Shown: positions 9,076-17,806 of the stretch, one piece after another
How the letters are laid out: each line of letters begins with the position of its first letter
Numbering within the stretch: the first letter of the stretch is position 1
NCBI GenBank assembly: GCA_000513555.1
Contig: ALYD01000005.1
Location: forward strand, 1-64,000
DNA: 64,000 bases
Direction: 5' to 3'
Source of the DNA: Lachnospiraceae bacterium JC7
Lineage (GTDB): Bacteria > Bacillota > Clostridia > Lachnospirales > Lachnospiraceae
Translations under genes and position numbers: made by a program
The notes under the pieces: generated by a model
Databases searched by the model: none
Seen by the model: the letters and a program-made list of their open reading frames with translations, nothing else
What the model was told of the DNA's origin: nothing

Positions 9076-9303
9076 TCAGGAAAACAGTCTGCGCTCGATG
9101 ATCCTGTATATGCGTCTATGGAATCTCGCTCTGTGTCTCTGTCTTTCGATTTCCTTTTCAATCTGATAAATGAGATAAACGCTCATGCCGCTGATGGCAT
9201 ATCCCAGGTATCTGACTTCATTGAACTGGCAAAGAGATGCTATAAGTCCAAGCACTAATAAAAAATCTACTACAAATTCAAAGGTTTTGATATTGATTCT
9301 CAT
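9076..9303 (-). CDS. Small membrane protein behind a phased operator array
   Basis: A 75-residue protein I do not recognise. It has one or two membrane segments (residues about 8-27, FEFVVDFLLVLGLIASLCQF, and about 31-48) and a strongly basic, Arg-rich tail (EKEIERQRHRARFHRRIYRIIERR) that would sit in the cytoplasm or on the membrane surface. It looks like a real gene: GGAGG lies eight bases before the ATG, a good promoter lies further upstream (-35 TTTACA, 17 bp, -10 TAGAAT), and five 15-bp-spaced GAAC boxes cover that promoter. The control elements suggest tight induction, possibly by a LexA-like repressor, so a stress-induced division or membrane effector is a reasonable but unproven idea. 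Confidence 0.6.
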   Translation of the reverse strand: MRINIKTFEFVVDFLLVLGLIASLCQFNEVRYLGYAISGMSVYLIYQIEKEIERQRHRARFHRRIYRIIERRLFS

Positions 9304-9336
9304 GACGTTTGCCTCCGTATCAATTTCGATATTCGT

Positions 9337-9365
9337 ATTCTATCACCGAACAAACATTTTGTAAA
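9337..9365 (-). promoter_or_regulatory. Promoter of the small membrane protein gene
   Basis: Minus strand: -35 TTTACA (9360-9365), 17-bp spacer, -10 TAGAAT (9337-9342). One operator-like box fills the spacer and another overlaps the -35 element. Confidence 0.65.
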
Positions 9366-9419
9366 CAGTTGTTCCGTAAATATTTGTTCGAAAAATAAAT
9401 GTTCTGCAAATAAATGTTC
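9348..9419 (-). repeat. Five operator-like boxes at exact 15-bp period
   Basis: Twelve-base boxes at 9348-9359, 9363-9374, 9378-9389, 9393-9404 and 9408-9419. Four read GAACNNNNRTTT on the minus strand (GAACAACTGTTT, GAACAAATATTT, GAACATTTATTT twice); the first is the same motif in the opposite direction (GAACAAACATTT on the plus strand). The motif resembles the Firmicute LexA box (GAACNNNNGTTC/T in Bacillus and clostridia). The 15-bp step is about 1.4 helical turns. Which protein binds is not known. Confidence 0.7.
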
Positions 9420-9454
9420 GTTCAGAAAAAAGAAGCTGACTATGATTCATTTGC

Positions 9455-9487
9455 ATAAAAATATCCTGCCGGGAATCGGCAGGATAT
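9455..9487 (-). terminator. Second terminator after the GltD-like gene
   Basis: Perfect 11-bp stem 9461-9471 / 9477-9487 with a five-base loop and minus-strand TTTTTAT tail. Backs up the terminator at 9506-9554. Confidence 0.75.
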
Positions 9488-9505
9488 TATCTCATTCTCA
9501 TAAAC

Positions 9506-9554
9506 AAAAACCTCCGGCAGGAGAGAGAGTTTCTTCTCTTTCTCCTGCCGGAGG
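9506..9554 (-). terminator. Strong terminator after the GltD-like gene
   Basis: Stem 9511-9524 / 9541-9554, 14 perfect pairs, then TTTTTG on the minus strand. Its stem shares the CCTGCCGG-type core with the hairpin just downstream. Confidence 0.85.
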
Positions 9555-9597
9555 CTTAACTATTTATATTTCAAATGATTTATAAAACGACATCCTG

Positions 9598-10821
9598 TCA
9601 CTTGAGAAGTCCCTGCATGTACTTATCCATGTCATCTGCTATCTGCTTTGAGACATTGACAGCAGCAACTACTGTCTTTGCACCTGTCACAACATCTCCT
9701 GATGCAAATACACCCGGCATGGTCGTCTCACCGTTCTCATCTGTTTCAAGAGTACCCCTGTCGTTGAGCTTAAGCTCCTTGTCTCTCGATACAAGGCGAT
9801 CCTTCGGAACCTGTGAAACGGAGATGATAACGAAATCGCAAGGGATCTCCTCCGCACTCTCCTCATGTATAGTGCTCTTTCCATCCTCGTCAAATGTTAC
9901 AGGAGCCATAACTACGGACTCATCCTTTATTTCAAGAGGAGCCTTGCAGAACTCGAACTTAACGCCATCAAGCTTTGCATACTCGATCTCCTTTACAGAT
10001 GCCGCAGCAGTATCCCTTCTGGCGTAAACAGTCACGTTTCTTGCACCCTTACGGATAGCTGTTCTCGCTGCATCCATAGCTGCATTACCGGCTCCGATGA
10101 TAGCCACATTTTCTCCGATGTGGTATGCATCAGGATTTGTAAGATAATTTATAGCATATGCTACATTACCAAATGTCTCACCAGGTATGCGGAGATGTCT
10201 CGGGCGCCATGCTCCGGTTCCGATAAATACAGAGCTGTATCCATCAGCGAAGAGATCCTTTATGCTTGTTGAACCTCCGATATTAAAGTTAGGACGGAAA
10301 AGAATGCCTAACTCGTGAAGTCTGTCAGCATAACGATCAAGAATAGTCCTCGGAAGACGGAACTCCGGAATTCCGTATCTCAGAACACCTCCAAGTTTCT
10401 CTCTTCCCTCAAAGATAGTTATCTTGTATCCCTTCTGGGCGAGAAGAACAGCGATGGTTATTCCTGCCGGACCTCCACCGATAACCGCTACTCTCTTTCC
10501 GTTGAAAGGCTTCTTCTCAAGCTTTATACGCTCAAAGCAGGAATCGGATATATAATTCTCTATGGCAGAGATATGTACGGGAGATTCCTTTATTCCACGA
10601 ACACAATGTCCTTCACACTGCTTTTCATGATCACAGACAAGTGAACATACAATCGAAAGCGGATTGTTGTTGAAAAGCATAACAGCAGCATCCATCATCT
10701 GCTCATTCTTAAGAAGTCTGATCATCTCCGGAATGTTTGTATTGATAGGACAGCCTGTACGGCAACGTGGATTTTTACACTGAAGACAACGATTTGCTTC
10801 TTCTAAAACATGTACAGCCAT
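9598..10821 (-). CDS. GltD-like NAD(P)H oxidoreductase (glutamate synthase small-subunit family)
   Basis: A 407-residue flavoprotein of the glutamate synthase small subunit / dihydropyrimidine dehydrogenase N-terminal family. The N-terminus has iron-sulphur cysteines (CLQCKNPRCRTGCP, then CDHEKQCEGHC), followed by an FAD site VAVIGGGPAGIT (about residue 111), the LGGVLRYGIPEFRLP segment, a second dinucleotide site VAIIGAGNAAMDAARTA, and a terminal FASGDVVTGAKTVVAAV. No large glutamate synthase subunit or partner gene is adjacent, so the electron acceptor is unknown; it may serve glutamate synthase encoded elsewhere or be a general NADPH dehydrogenase. It is shorter than typical GltA/GltD (about 460). 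GGGAGG lies seven bases before the ATG, and two terminators follow. Confidence 0.85.
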   Translation of the reverse strand: MAVHVLEEANRCLQCKNPRCRTGCPINTNIPEMIRLLKNEQMMDAAVMLFNNNPLSIVCSLVCDHEKQCEGHCVRGIKESPVHISAIENYISDSCFERIKLEKKPFNGKRVAVIGGGPAGITIAVLLAQKGYKITIFEGREKLGGVLRYGIPEFRLPRTILDRYADRLHELGILFRPNFNIGGSTSIKDLFADGYSSVFIGTGAWRPRHLRIPGETFGNVAYAINYLTNPDAYHIGENVAIIGAGNAAMDAARTAIRKGARNVTVYARRDTAAASVKEIEYAKLDGVKFEFCKAPLEIKDESVVMAPVTFDEDGKSTIHEESAEEIPCDFVIISVSQVPKDRLVSRDKELKLNDRGTLETDENGETTMPGVFASGDVVTGAKTVVAAVNVSKQIADDMDKYMQGLLK

Positions 10822-10947
10822 AATTTTTCCTCCCTGATCTGTAAACGTTATTTATATCGGTGCGAGTAGTAAAATTTGCCATTAAATTGCGAACACTGAA
10901 TAATTTAAGCTCAAAGAGGTTTATAGTCAACAAAAGTTAATTTCTTA

Positions 10948-12504
10948 TCATTTTTTATCTACTTTAATACATGATATAACTTTTTGGTATGGCGAAGACT
11001 TGGTAAAATGAAGTTTGTATCCATTTTTGAACAGCTTCAAAAGTCCTTCAACACAGTTTTCGTCCAATGTCTCTCCCGGCACCACAACAGGCACCCCGGG
11101 GGGATAACAGTAAACATACTCCGAAGAGATCCTGTCTGAAGCTTTCGAAATATCAACTTCTTCGGATTCCGACTCAACTGCACACTGAATAGTAACAGCC
11201 TGACAAAGTTCCGTGGACATAAGGCTCATATAATCTGTTCCGGAGCCATATATCTCCCCAGGATCCCGTCGTACTGCGCACTCTTTTTTCAGTTCATGTT
11301 CATGCGCTTCGGGCATACGGGGTACATCTTCCGAACGATCACAGAAAGTATCCCCATACTCCTCTTCCCGGTCAAGTGTAAGAAGAGCCTCAGCAAATCT
11401 CAGTATCTGCTGTCTGTCATCTCCCGGTCCGGTCATGGCGAGAGCATTGTCCGAAAGCTGCATTTCCAGTTCAAAGCCGAACCTGTCCCTCATTATCTCC
11501 ATGAATCTTTCACCATTGAGATGAGTGTTCCGGCAGTTCACCAGAAGCTTGCTTTTATCAAAATCAAAGAAGCCATGATCCTCAGGGGCATCCCCTCCAT
11601 GGCAGAGAACCCTGAAATGCCTGAGGGAACCTATCTTCTCATCAAAAAGCCTGAGTGTCTCAGCCCAGTTTCCGAAGACTTTTTCTCCTTCATTCATCAC
11701 CATTTCCGTACAGGCATCAAGAGATATCATCATGGGGTAGGATGGAGAGGAAGTCTCATATATATCTATGAATCTCCCGATTTTATCCGTATCAATAAGA
11801 CTGCTTTTCATATGTAAAAATGCAGTCTGAGTAAGCCCTATAAGAGTTTTATGAGCTGACTGCACAGAAAGATCCGCACCACACTTTACGGCACTTTCCG
11901 GAAATCCGGCAGAGCCCACCAGACCAAAATGAGCACCATGGGCCTCATCCACGAAAAGTACAGCGCTGTGTCTGTGACAGACAGAAGCGATTCCGGCGAT
12001 ATCAGAAACTACGCCCTCATATGTGGGGCTCGTAATGACCACTCCACGGGATTCCGGGTACTTCCTGAAAAGCTCCTCCACGGCCTCGGGAGAAACACCT
12101 CCGAATATACCGAAGTCTTTTTCAAAATCAGGATACACAAAATGAGCCCTGATATTTCTCAGCTCTAATGCGTGAAAAACTGATCTATGGCAATTTCTCG
12201 CCACGATCAGTTCCCCGTTAAGAGGGCATATCGCACTTATACCGATGAGATTACCGGAGGTGCTGCCGTTCACCAGATACCAGCTTCTGTCTGCTCCGAA
12301 CAAACCTGCGGTACGCTCCATGGAATCCCTCAGTATGCCTTCAGCATGATGAAGATCATCCGTCCCCTCCACCTCTGTGAAATCATAGAGCGTGGGGAGC
12401 CCGGGTGTATTCATTCGCCTCTTATGTCCCGGCATGTGCAAAGGATATATGCCCTTTTCAATATATAATTTCAGACTTTCAAACAAGCTCTGTTTACGCT
12501 TCAT
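10948..12504 (-). CDS. Orn/Lys/Arg decarboxylase family PLP enzyme
   Basis: A 518-residue fold-type I PLP enzyme of the Orn/Lys/Arg decarboxylase group (SpeA/Cad-like, Gram-positive short form). Seen: N-terminal YPLHMPGHKRR, typical of the group; VNGSTSGNLIGI cofactor loop; DEAHGAHFG; and SVQSAHKTLIGLTQ, in which the HK lysine should hold PLP. The C-terminal part has YCYPPGVPVVVPGE, the usual substrate-end motif. It would make agmatine or cadaverine from arginine or lysine; the substrate cannot be fixed by eye. The ATG at 12502-12504 lies inside the end of the SCIFF maturase gene (11-bp overlap), implying coupled translation. Confidence 0.85.
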   Translation of the reverse strand: MKRKQSLFESLKLYIEKGIYPLHMPGHKRRMNTPGLPTLYDFTEVEGTDDLHHAEGILRDSMERTAGLFGADRSWYLVNGSTSGNLIGISAICPLNGELIVARNCHRSVFHALELRNIRAHFVYPDFEKDFGIFGGVSPEAVEELFRKYPESRGVVITSPTYEGVVSDIAGIASVCHRHSAVLFVDEAHGAHFGLVGSAGFPESAVKCGADLSVQSAHKTLIGLTQTAFLHMKSSLIDTDKIGRFIDIYETSSPSYPMMISLDACTEMVMNEGEKVFGNWAETLRLFDEKIGSLRHFRVLCHGGDAPEDHGFFDFDKSKLLVNCRNTHLNGERFMEIMRDRFGFELEMQLSDNALAMTGPGDDRQQILRFAEALLTLDREEEYGDTFCDRSEDVPRMPEAHEHELKKECAVRRDPGEIYGSGTDYMSLMSTELCQAVTIQCAVESESEEVDISKASDRISSEYVYCYPPGVPVVVPGETLDENCVEGLLKLFKNGYKLHFTKSSPYQKVISCIKVDKK

Positions 12505-13888
12505 TTTCCTGTTCCTGTGCCATCTCGGCCTCAGCGACCTTCATCATAAGAGCACATTCCATACGCTTGCGGAAAAGCTTGCAGCCGTACTCATAAACGC
12601 CCTTGATATCGCCTGTAGCGTGAAGAGCATTGGCAGAGCATCCGCCTGCGCAGTACATTCTTGCCCAGCATTCCTTACACTCAGGACGTGAGTAGACATT
12701 GCACTCCTTGAAAGTATCTACAAGATCATGACGATCTACACCGTCGAAAACATTACCGAGCTTATACTCAGGATCGTTTACGAACTGGTGGCATGGATAG
12801 AGATCTCCCCATGCTGTCACAGCCATATACTCTGTTCCGGAACCACAGCCTGAAACACGCTTGTATACGCATGGACCATGCTCAAGATCTATCATGTAGT
12901 GGTAGAATGTTATCGGCTTGCCATCCTTCTCTCTGCGGAGCATATCCTTCGCGAGGATCTCATACTGCTCATAAAGAACAGGAAGATCTTCCTCTGTGAG
13001 AGCACTCGGGCTTGATGGCTCTGTAACAACAGGCTCCATGGAGAGCTCTGTAAATCCGAGGTCATCAGCCATATGGAAGATGTCCTTGGTGAAATCTGTA
13101 TTGAAGTGAGAGAAGGTTCCTCTCATGTAGTAGTTCTTATCACCGCGGGCCTCTACAAACTTCTGGAAGTTAGGAACGATACGGTCATAGGAACCCTGTC
13201 CTGCACGGTTCACACGGAATCTGTCGTTTACTTCCTTACGTCCGTCAAGAGAAAGAACGACGTTGTAGCACTCCTTGTTTGCCCACTCGATGACCTCATC
13301 TGTAACATTGACACCGTTTGTTGTAAGAGTGAAACGGAAATTCTTGTTGTGCTGCTTCTCTATGGATCTCGCGTACTCAACAGTCTTCTTACATACATCG
13401 AAGTTCACAAGAGGCTCACCGCCGAAGAAATCCACCTCGAGATTGCGACGGTTTCCGGAATTCTCAACAAGGAAATCAATGGCTCTCTTGGCTGTTTCAA
13501 AGGTCATGAGACCTTCGTCGCCCTTGAACTTACCCTGTGATGCAAAGCAGTAGCTGCAGTTAAGATTACATGTATGTGCCACAAGAAGACAGAGTGCCTT
13601 AACCACTGTTGTCTGCTTTTTCAAATAGCCGGCAGCCTTTTCATAAATGTCCTTTGTGAAAAGTTTTCCGCTGTCTGTCAGCTCCTGGATATCTGAAAAA
13701 GTATCATCAAGATCTTCCTCTGTTGCATCCTGATGCATCTTTGCAAGTTCCTTCTTTGCTTCCTCAAATGACTTTCCCTCATCAATGAGCTTTATGGCAT
13801 CATAAGCAAGATCATCCGTAACGTGTACGCTTGCGCTGTATACGTCAAGTACTATGTTGTAACCATTTAATTTATACTGATGAATCAT
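12494..13888 (-). CDS. SCIFF peptide radical SAM maturase (thioether-forming)
   Basis: A 464-residue radical SAM / SPASM enzyme. The SAM cluster motif CNLNCSYC is near residues 107-114, followed by EVDFFGGEPL and LTTNG; the C-terminal SPASM region carries CGSG, YPCHQF and PECKECWARMYCAGGCSANA cysteines for auxiliary clusters. Its peptide substrate, SCIFF, is encoded immediately upstream, which makes the assignment firm: the enzyme makes a Cys-to-Thr thioether crosslink in SCIFF. The ATG at 13888 is preferred to an upstream TTG because AGGAG lies just before it and the known family starts MIHQYKLNGY. A hairpin lies between precursor and maturase genes, which may lower maturase expression relative to substrate. 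Confidence 0.95.
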   Translation of the reverse strand: MIHQYKLNGYNIVLDVYSASVHVTDDLAYDAIKLIDEGKSFEEAKKELAKMHQDATEEDLDDTFSDIQELTDSGKLFTKDIYEKAAGYLKKQTTVVKALCLLVAHTCNLNCSYCFASQGKFKGDEGLMTFETAKRAIDFLVENSGNRRNLEVDFFGGEPLVNFDVCKKTVEYARSIEKQHNKNFRFTLTTNGVNVTDEVIEWANKECYNVVLSLDGRKEVNDRFRVNRAGQGSYDRIVPNFQKFVEARGDKNYYMRGTFSHFNTDFTKDIFHMADDLGFTELSMEPVVTEPSSPSALTEEDLPVLYEQYEILAKDMLRREKDGKPITFYHYMIDLEHGPCVYKRVSGCGSGTEYMAVTAWGDLYPCHQFVNDPEYKLGNVFDGVDRHDLVDTFKECNVYSRPECKECWARMYCAGGCSANALHATGDIKGVYEYGCKLFRKRMECALMMKVAEAEMAQEQENEA

Positions 13889-13916
13889 ATATCTCCTAAA
13901 TAATTGTTTAACACTC

Positions 13917-13943
13917 AAAAGGCCGGAGCACTATGCCCCGGCC
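13917..13943 (-). terminator. Hairpin between SCIFF and its maturase (attenuator-type terminator)
   Basis: GC-rich stem 13921-13929 / 13935-13943 with one mismatch, then only TTTT on the minus strand. The short U-run suggests partial termination, leaving more precursor than maturase message. Confidence 0.7.
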
Positions 13944-13959
13944 TCGCGAACCTGAAAAA

Positions 13960-14106
13960 TCAAGCGTTCTTGTTCTCGCACTGCTGGTTTGCAATACCGC
14001 AGCTTGTCTTACAAGCTGACTGGCAAGATGTCTGGCACTCACCGCATCCGCCCTTCTCTTCTGATCTCTTCATGTCTCTGGTATTTAATGTAATGATATG
14101 CTTCAT
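13960..14106 (-). CDS. scfA: SCIFF ribosomally made peptide precursor
   Basis: A 48-residue peptide starting MKHIITLNTRDMKRS, with six cysteines at positions 21, 24, 28, 32, 36 and 43 (pattern CGEC...C...CKTSC...C), the six-Cys-in-forty-five family found almost universally in Clostridia. The Thr at 34, in CKTSC, is the likely thioether partner by comparison with characterised SCIFF. The maturase gene lies directly downstream. GAGGTG lies about five bases before the ATG, and a near-consensus promoter is upstream. Too short for usual gene finding thresholds but certain from the match. Confidence 0.97.
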   Translation of the reverse strand: MKHIITLNTRDMKRSEEKGGCGECQTSCQSACKTSCGIANQQCENKNA

Positions 14107-14154
14107 TCCAACACCTCTTTCTGAAAAAAATACTTATTTATAGTAAGTATATGA

Positions 14155-14184
14155 ATTTTACTAGTGTATGTATACATTTGTCAA
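14155..14184 (-). promoter_or_regulatory. Promoter of the SCIFF operon
   Basis: Minus strand: -35 TTGACA (14179-14184), 18-bp spacer, -10 TAAAAT (14155-14160), about 50 bp upstream of the SCIFF ATG. Confidence 0.7.
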
Positions 14185-14239
14185 GACTACCTTGATATAC
14201 ATTGTCCTAAATCAGGTACGACTCAGGAATCTTTTTCCA

Positions 14240-15004
14240 TCAGGCAGTGTAGATAGGCTCCACTCCGTCGATAGCCTTGGCAGCGATAGGTGCCTTTGCA
14301 GAAAGAAGTGCCACGCTTCTGTCATGTGAATGATGCTTGCAGATGCTCATGATCTTAGGGAATGACTCCTCCATGGTTCCTGTGTGGTCGATGATGACCA
14401 CATAGTCAAGGTGACCGTTTCTGACCATGTCTCTGAAATATCCCTTTACGATCTTAGGGTCATTTCTCATAGCCATGATAAGAGAATTCTTGAGTTCCTC
14501 GGAAACCTCATCCTCTCGAACATTGCGGAACTCTACTTCCTCTTCGGCACTTGACTTCTCTCCCTGAAGTCCCATCGCTTCGCCCTTGATTCTGGCACGA
14601 AGATCTGAAATAGCTGCACGGGCAATAATAAAATTATCTGTTCCCGGATTGATAACGAGACCAAAGATGTGCTCGTCGCCATAAGCAAGATCTGTGATCA
14701 TCTCAAACTTATGTGTAACAGTTTTTATATTTCTTCCCTCTTTGTTCCAGCTCTTAAGCTTATCCTTGCCGGTGAAAAGCATGTAGAAAGGACGTCCATC
14801 CTTCATAGCTGTAACTCCGTAAAGAAGCTTTCTGTCCTCTGCAGACTCTTCATCAGCGATCATTACAGGCATGATGAACTCAGCGTTGTTCAGAAGCTCG
14901 GATTCAAGCATCTGATTGGCTTCTCTGTCCTTGCCCTCTGACTCCTTTATTCTTTCGATAGCCTCAATAAGTTTTGTATTGGCGTTCTCGGTATAATCTG
15001 CCAT
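14240..15004 (-). CDS. SseB-like protein (SseB N-terminal domain)
   Basis: A 254-residue soluble protein. Residues about 5-145 follow the SseB N-terminal domain pattern: NTKLIEAIERIKE, a strand FIMPVMI, PFYMLFTGKDKLKSW, and the strongly typical GLVINPGTDNFIIARAAI. The C-terminal half (about 165-254) is a second domain with YVVIIDHTG and a weak match to the SseB C-terminal domain. SseB-type proteins are named from serine sensitivity in E. coli; the biochemical role is unclear. The ATG at 15004 has GGAGG eight bases upstream; a longer frame to 15076 lacks such a site. Confidence 0.75.
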   Translation of the reverse strand: MADYTENANTKLIEAIERIKESEGKDREANQMLESELLNNAEFIMPVMIADEESAEDRKLLYGVTAMKDGRPFYMLFTGKDKLKSWNKEGRNIKTVTHKFEMITDLAYGDEHIFGLVINPGTDNFIIARAAISDLRARIKGEAMGLQGEKSSAEEEVEFRNVREDEVSEELKNSLIMAMRNDPKIVKGYFRDMVRNGHLDYVVIIDHTGTMEESFPKIMSICKHHSHDRSVALLSAKAPIAAKAIDGVEPIYTA

Positions 15005-15202
15005 ATATAACCTCCTGGTTCCCGACCGGATCTCATCCCGGATCATGCCAATGTCTACAGATCCGAAATCCGTCAAGAACTTTTCATTAAACTCGCATAC
15101 CGAGATAGTGTATCATAGTTTAACTGATGTGTCGATACTATTACGTCTCATGAACAGAGGCCCTGAGGGCGTCACATAACTATCTTCTGTACGTAAGTCC
15201 GA

Positions 15203-15979
15203 TCAAGCCTTATGAACAGCCTCGGCCATGGCCTTTACGAACTCCCCGACCTTCTGAGGTGCGTTTTTTCCTTCCTTCGCAATTATCTTTACGATTGCGG
15301 AACCCACGATGGCACCGTCACTTAATCCTGCCATGGCTGCTGCCTGATCGGGATTTGAGATTCCGAATCCAACAGCACATGGAACAGATGTATTCTCCTT
15401 TACAAGCTTCACCATGGAACCGATGTCTGTTGAGATACTTGAACGCTCTCCTGTAACACCGAGAGAAGATACAACATAGATATAGCCCTTTGCTTCCTTT
15501 GCTATCATCTCTATTCTGTCCTCTGATGTAGGAGCTATCATGGAGATAAGCTCTATTCCGTACTTATCGCAGATCTCCGAAAAATCCTTCTTCTCTTCAT
15601 ATGGCACGTCCGGGAGTATCAGTCCGCTCACACCTGCAAGGGAAGCCTCCTTCATAAATTTTTCGATGCCGTAGGAGAAGACAACATTGGCATAAGTCAT
15701 ATAGAGGAAGGGAACCGAAACCTCGCGGCTTAATTCCTTTGTGAATTCAAAGATCTGATCCGTAGTCACACCGCCTGAAAGCGCTCTGTTGTCAGCCTCC
15801 ATGATGACAGGTCCCTCTGCGGTAGGATCTGAAAAAGGAATTCCCAGCTCGATGATATCCGCACCGTTCTTTGCCATCTCCAGAATGCACGCTTTTGTGG
15901 TCTCCAGGTCAGGGTCACCGCAAGTTATAAACGGAATAAATGCCTTATGATCCTTAAATGCTTCTGTAATCCTGCTCAT
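15203..15979 (-). CDS. trpA: Tryptophan synthase alpha subunit
   Basis: A 258-residue TIM-barrel protein that splits indole-3-glycerol phosphate to indole and glyceraldehyde-3-phosphate in the TrpA2B2 complex. Catalytic Glu is in [18 protein letters not shown] and the catalytic Asp in [11 protein letters not shown]; the phosphate loop is [12 protein letters not shown]. The start overlaps the end of trpB by four bases (ATGA), so translation is coupled. Last gene of the trpDFBA unit. No convincing terminator with a T-run was found after it, although a short GC hairpin lies near 15160-15175. Confidence 0.97.
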   Translation of the reverse strand: MSRITEAFKDHKAFIPFITCGDPDLETTKACILEMAKNGADIIELGIPFSDPTAEGPVIMEADNRALSGGVTTDQIFEFTKELSREVSVPFLYMTYANVVFSYGIEKFMKEASLAGVSGLILPDVPYEEKKDFSEICDKYGIELISMIAPTSEDRIEMIAKEAKGYIYVVSSLGVTGERSSISTDIGSMVKLVKENTSVPCAVGFGISNPDQAAAMAGLSDGAIVGSAIVKIIAKEGKNAPQKVGEFVKAMAEAVHKA

Positions 15980-17166
15980 TCTGAAATATCCTCCCCTCTG
16001 TAGCGCGCGATGGCCGCACAGTCCTTGTCTCCTCTTCCTGAAACCGTAACAACGATTATCTTGTCCTTATCCATGGCAGGTGCCAGCTTTTTCGCATAGG
16101 CAAGCGCATGGGATGACTCGATGGCAGGAATGATTCCCTCTATTTTCGAGAGATATTCAAATGCTTCAACCGCCTCGTCATCAGTGATGGCAACATACTC
16201 CGCACGTCCGATGTCGTGAAGATATGCATGCTCAGGTCCGATTCCGGGATAGTCAAGGCCTGCTGAAATGGAGTAAACAGGAGCTATCTGTCCGTATTCA
16301 TTCTGACAGAAGTAGGACTTCATGCCGTGGAAGATTCCGAGCCTTCCGGTGTTGATGGTGGCAGCTGTCTCGAAGGTGTCAATGCCTCTGCCCGCTGCCT
16401 CGCAGCCTATGAGGCGCACATCCTTGTCCTCTATAAAATGATAGAAGGAACCGATGGCATTGGAACCGCCTCCTACGCAGGCGATGACTGCATCCGGAAG
16501 GCGTCCTTCCTTCTCAAGCATCTGTTCCTTTATCTCTCTTGAGATAACTGCCTGGAAGTCTCTTACTATAGTAGGGAACGGGTGCGGTCCCATAACAGAA
16601 CCCAGGCAGTAATGAGTGTCTGCTATCCTTGATGTCCACTCTCTCATGGCCTGGGATACCGCATCCTTGAGGGTTCCTGTTCCTGTGGTTACCGGTACCA
16701 CTTCAGAACCGAGAAGGCGCATCTTGTAGACATTGAGAGCCTGTCTCTCCATATCCTCCTTGCCCATGAACACAACACATTCCATGTCTAGAAGGGCTGC
16801 AACTGTGGCTGTGGCAACACCGTGCTGTCCTGCCCCTGTCTCTGCAATGAGGCGTGTCTTACCCATCTTCTTTGCAAGGAGAGCCTGTCCGAGACAGTTG
16901 TTTATCTTGTGGGCACCGGTGTGGTTAAGATCCTCTCTCTTTAAGTAAATCTTTGCGCCTCCCAGAGCCTCGGTAAGTCTCTTCGCATAGTAAAGTCTCG
17001 ATGGACGGTTCGCATATTCGTTGTAAAGTTCGATGAGCTCTCTGTTGAACTCAGGGTCATCCTTGTATCTGTTGTAAGCCTCTTCAAGTTCGATAACAGC
17101 ATTCATAAGTGTCTCAGGTATGTACTGTCCGCCATGAACACCAAATCTTCCTTTTGTATCAGACAT
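15976..17166 (-). CDS. trpB: Tryptophan synthase beta subunit
   Basis: A 396-residue PLP enzyme of normal length that condenses indole and serine into tryptophan. Key segments: [15 protein letters not shown], in which the HK lysine binds [15 protein letters not shown]; and the phosphate-binding [10 protein letters not shown]. It overlaps trpF upstream by eight bases and trpA downstream by four. AAGGAG precedes the ATG. Confidence 0.98.
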   Translation of the reverse strand: MSDTKGRFGVHGGQYIPETLMNAVIELEEAYNRYKDDPEFNRELIELYNEYANRPSRLYYAKRLTEALGGAKIYLKREDLNHTGAHKINNCLGQALLAKKMGKTRLIAETGAGQHGVATATVAALLDMECVVFMGKEDMERQALNVYKMRLLGSEVVPVTTGTGTLKDAVSQAMREWTSRIADTHYCLGSVMGPHPFPTIVRDFQAVISREIKEQMLEKEGRLPDAVIACVGGGSNAIGSFYHFIEDKDVRLIGCEAAGRGIDTFETAATINTGRLGIFHGMKSYFCQNEYGQIAPVYSISAGLDYPGIGPEHAYLHDIGRAEYVAITDDEAVEAFEYLSKIEGIIPAIESSHALAYAKKLAPAMDKDKIIVVTVSGRGDKDCAAIARYRGEDISE

Positions 17167-17800
17167 AGTTTTTTCTCCTTACCGCATCAATAAATGATCT
17201 CATTTTTTCCGGATCCTTAAATCCGTCCGTTTCAACTCCCGAGCTGATATCCACAGCATACGGGGAAAGTCGCTGTATGGCGTCGGAAACATTGGCATCC
17301 GTAAGTCCCCCTGCCAGGAAATATGGTTTCGGAAAGTCCCTAAGTATCTCCCAGTCGAAGCTCTCACCGGAGCCGAGGCCGTTGTCAAACAGGATATAGT
17401 CCGCATCTGTCTCCCGGGCCGCCGCGAGATCTTCTTCTGTCTTAACCAGAAAGGCTTTCATCACCTTAAAGCCTCTTTCATGTTCAGGTTCCCCGAAGCC
17501 TATTTCCATTTCCTTTTTCAGCTTTTCTATATATTCCTCTGTCTCGTGTCCATGGAGCTGGGCGATAGATATTATCCCCTTTCTCATGAGCCTTAAGATC
17601 AGCTCCGGCTCCGCATCCACGAAGACACCCACGGAAATTATGTCAGGGTCCAATGCTTCTCTCAGAGCCATAGCCTCTTCCTCTGTCACATTACGCCTGC
17701 TCTTCTCATAGAACACGAAGCCGATGTACTCTGGTCTCAGCCGGTTCACAGCCTCTATATCCTCCTGCCGCCTTAAGCCGCAGATCTTAACCTTAGTCAT
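17159..17800 (-). CDS. trpF: Phosphoribosylanthranilate isomerase
   Basis: A 213-residue TIM barrel. The N-terminal [15 protein letters not shown] contains the catalytic Cys, and the C-terminal [11 protein letters not shown] with [10 protein letters not shown] gives the phosphate site and conserved Asp region. It converts PRA to CdRP. It is placed between trpD and trpB, and trpC is not part of this operon. GAGG precedes the ATG; six bases separate it from trpD. Confidence 0.96.
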   Translation of the reverse strand: MTKVKICGLRRQEDIEAVNRLRPEYIGFVFYEKSRRNVTEEEAMALREALDPDIISVGVFVDAEPELILRLMRKGIISIAQLHGHETEEYIEKLKKEMEIGFGEPEHERGFKVMKAFLVKTEEDLAAARETDADYILFDNGLGSGESFDWEILRDFPKPYFLAGGLTDANVSDAIQRLSPYAVDISSGVETDGFKDPEKMRSFIDAVRRKNYV

Positions 17801-17806
17801 ATATCC

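Noticed and set aside
9046-9258. Plus-strand ORF of 70 codons opposite the small membrane protein gene
   Set aside because: No ribosome site; the minus-strand gene has promoter, operators and GGAGG.
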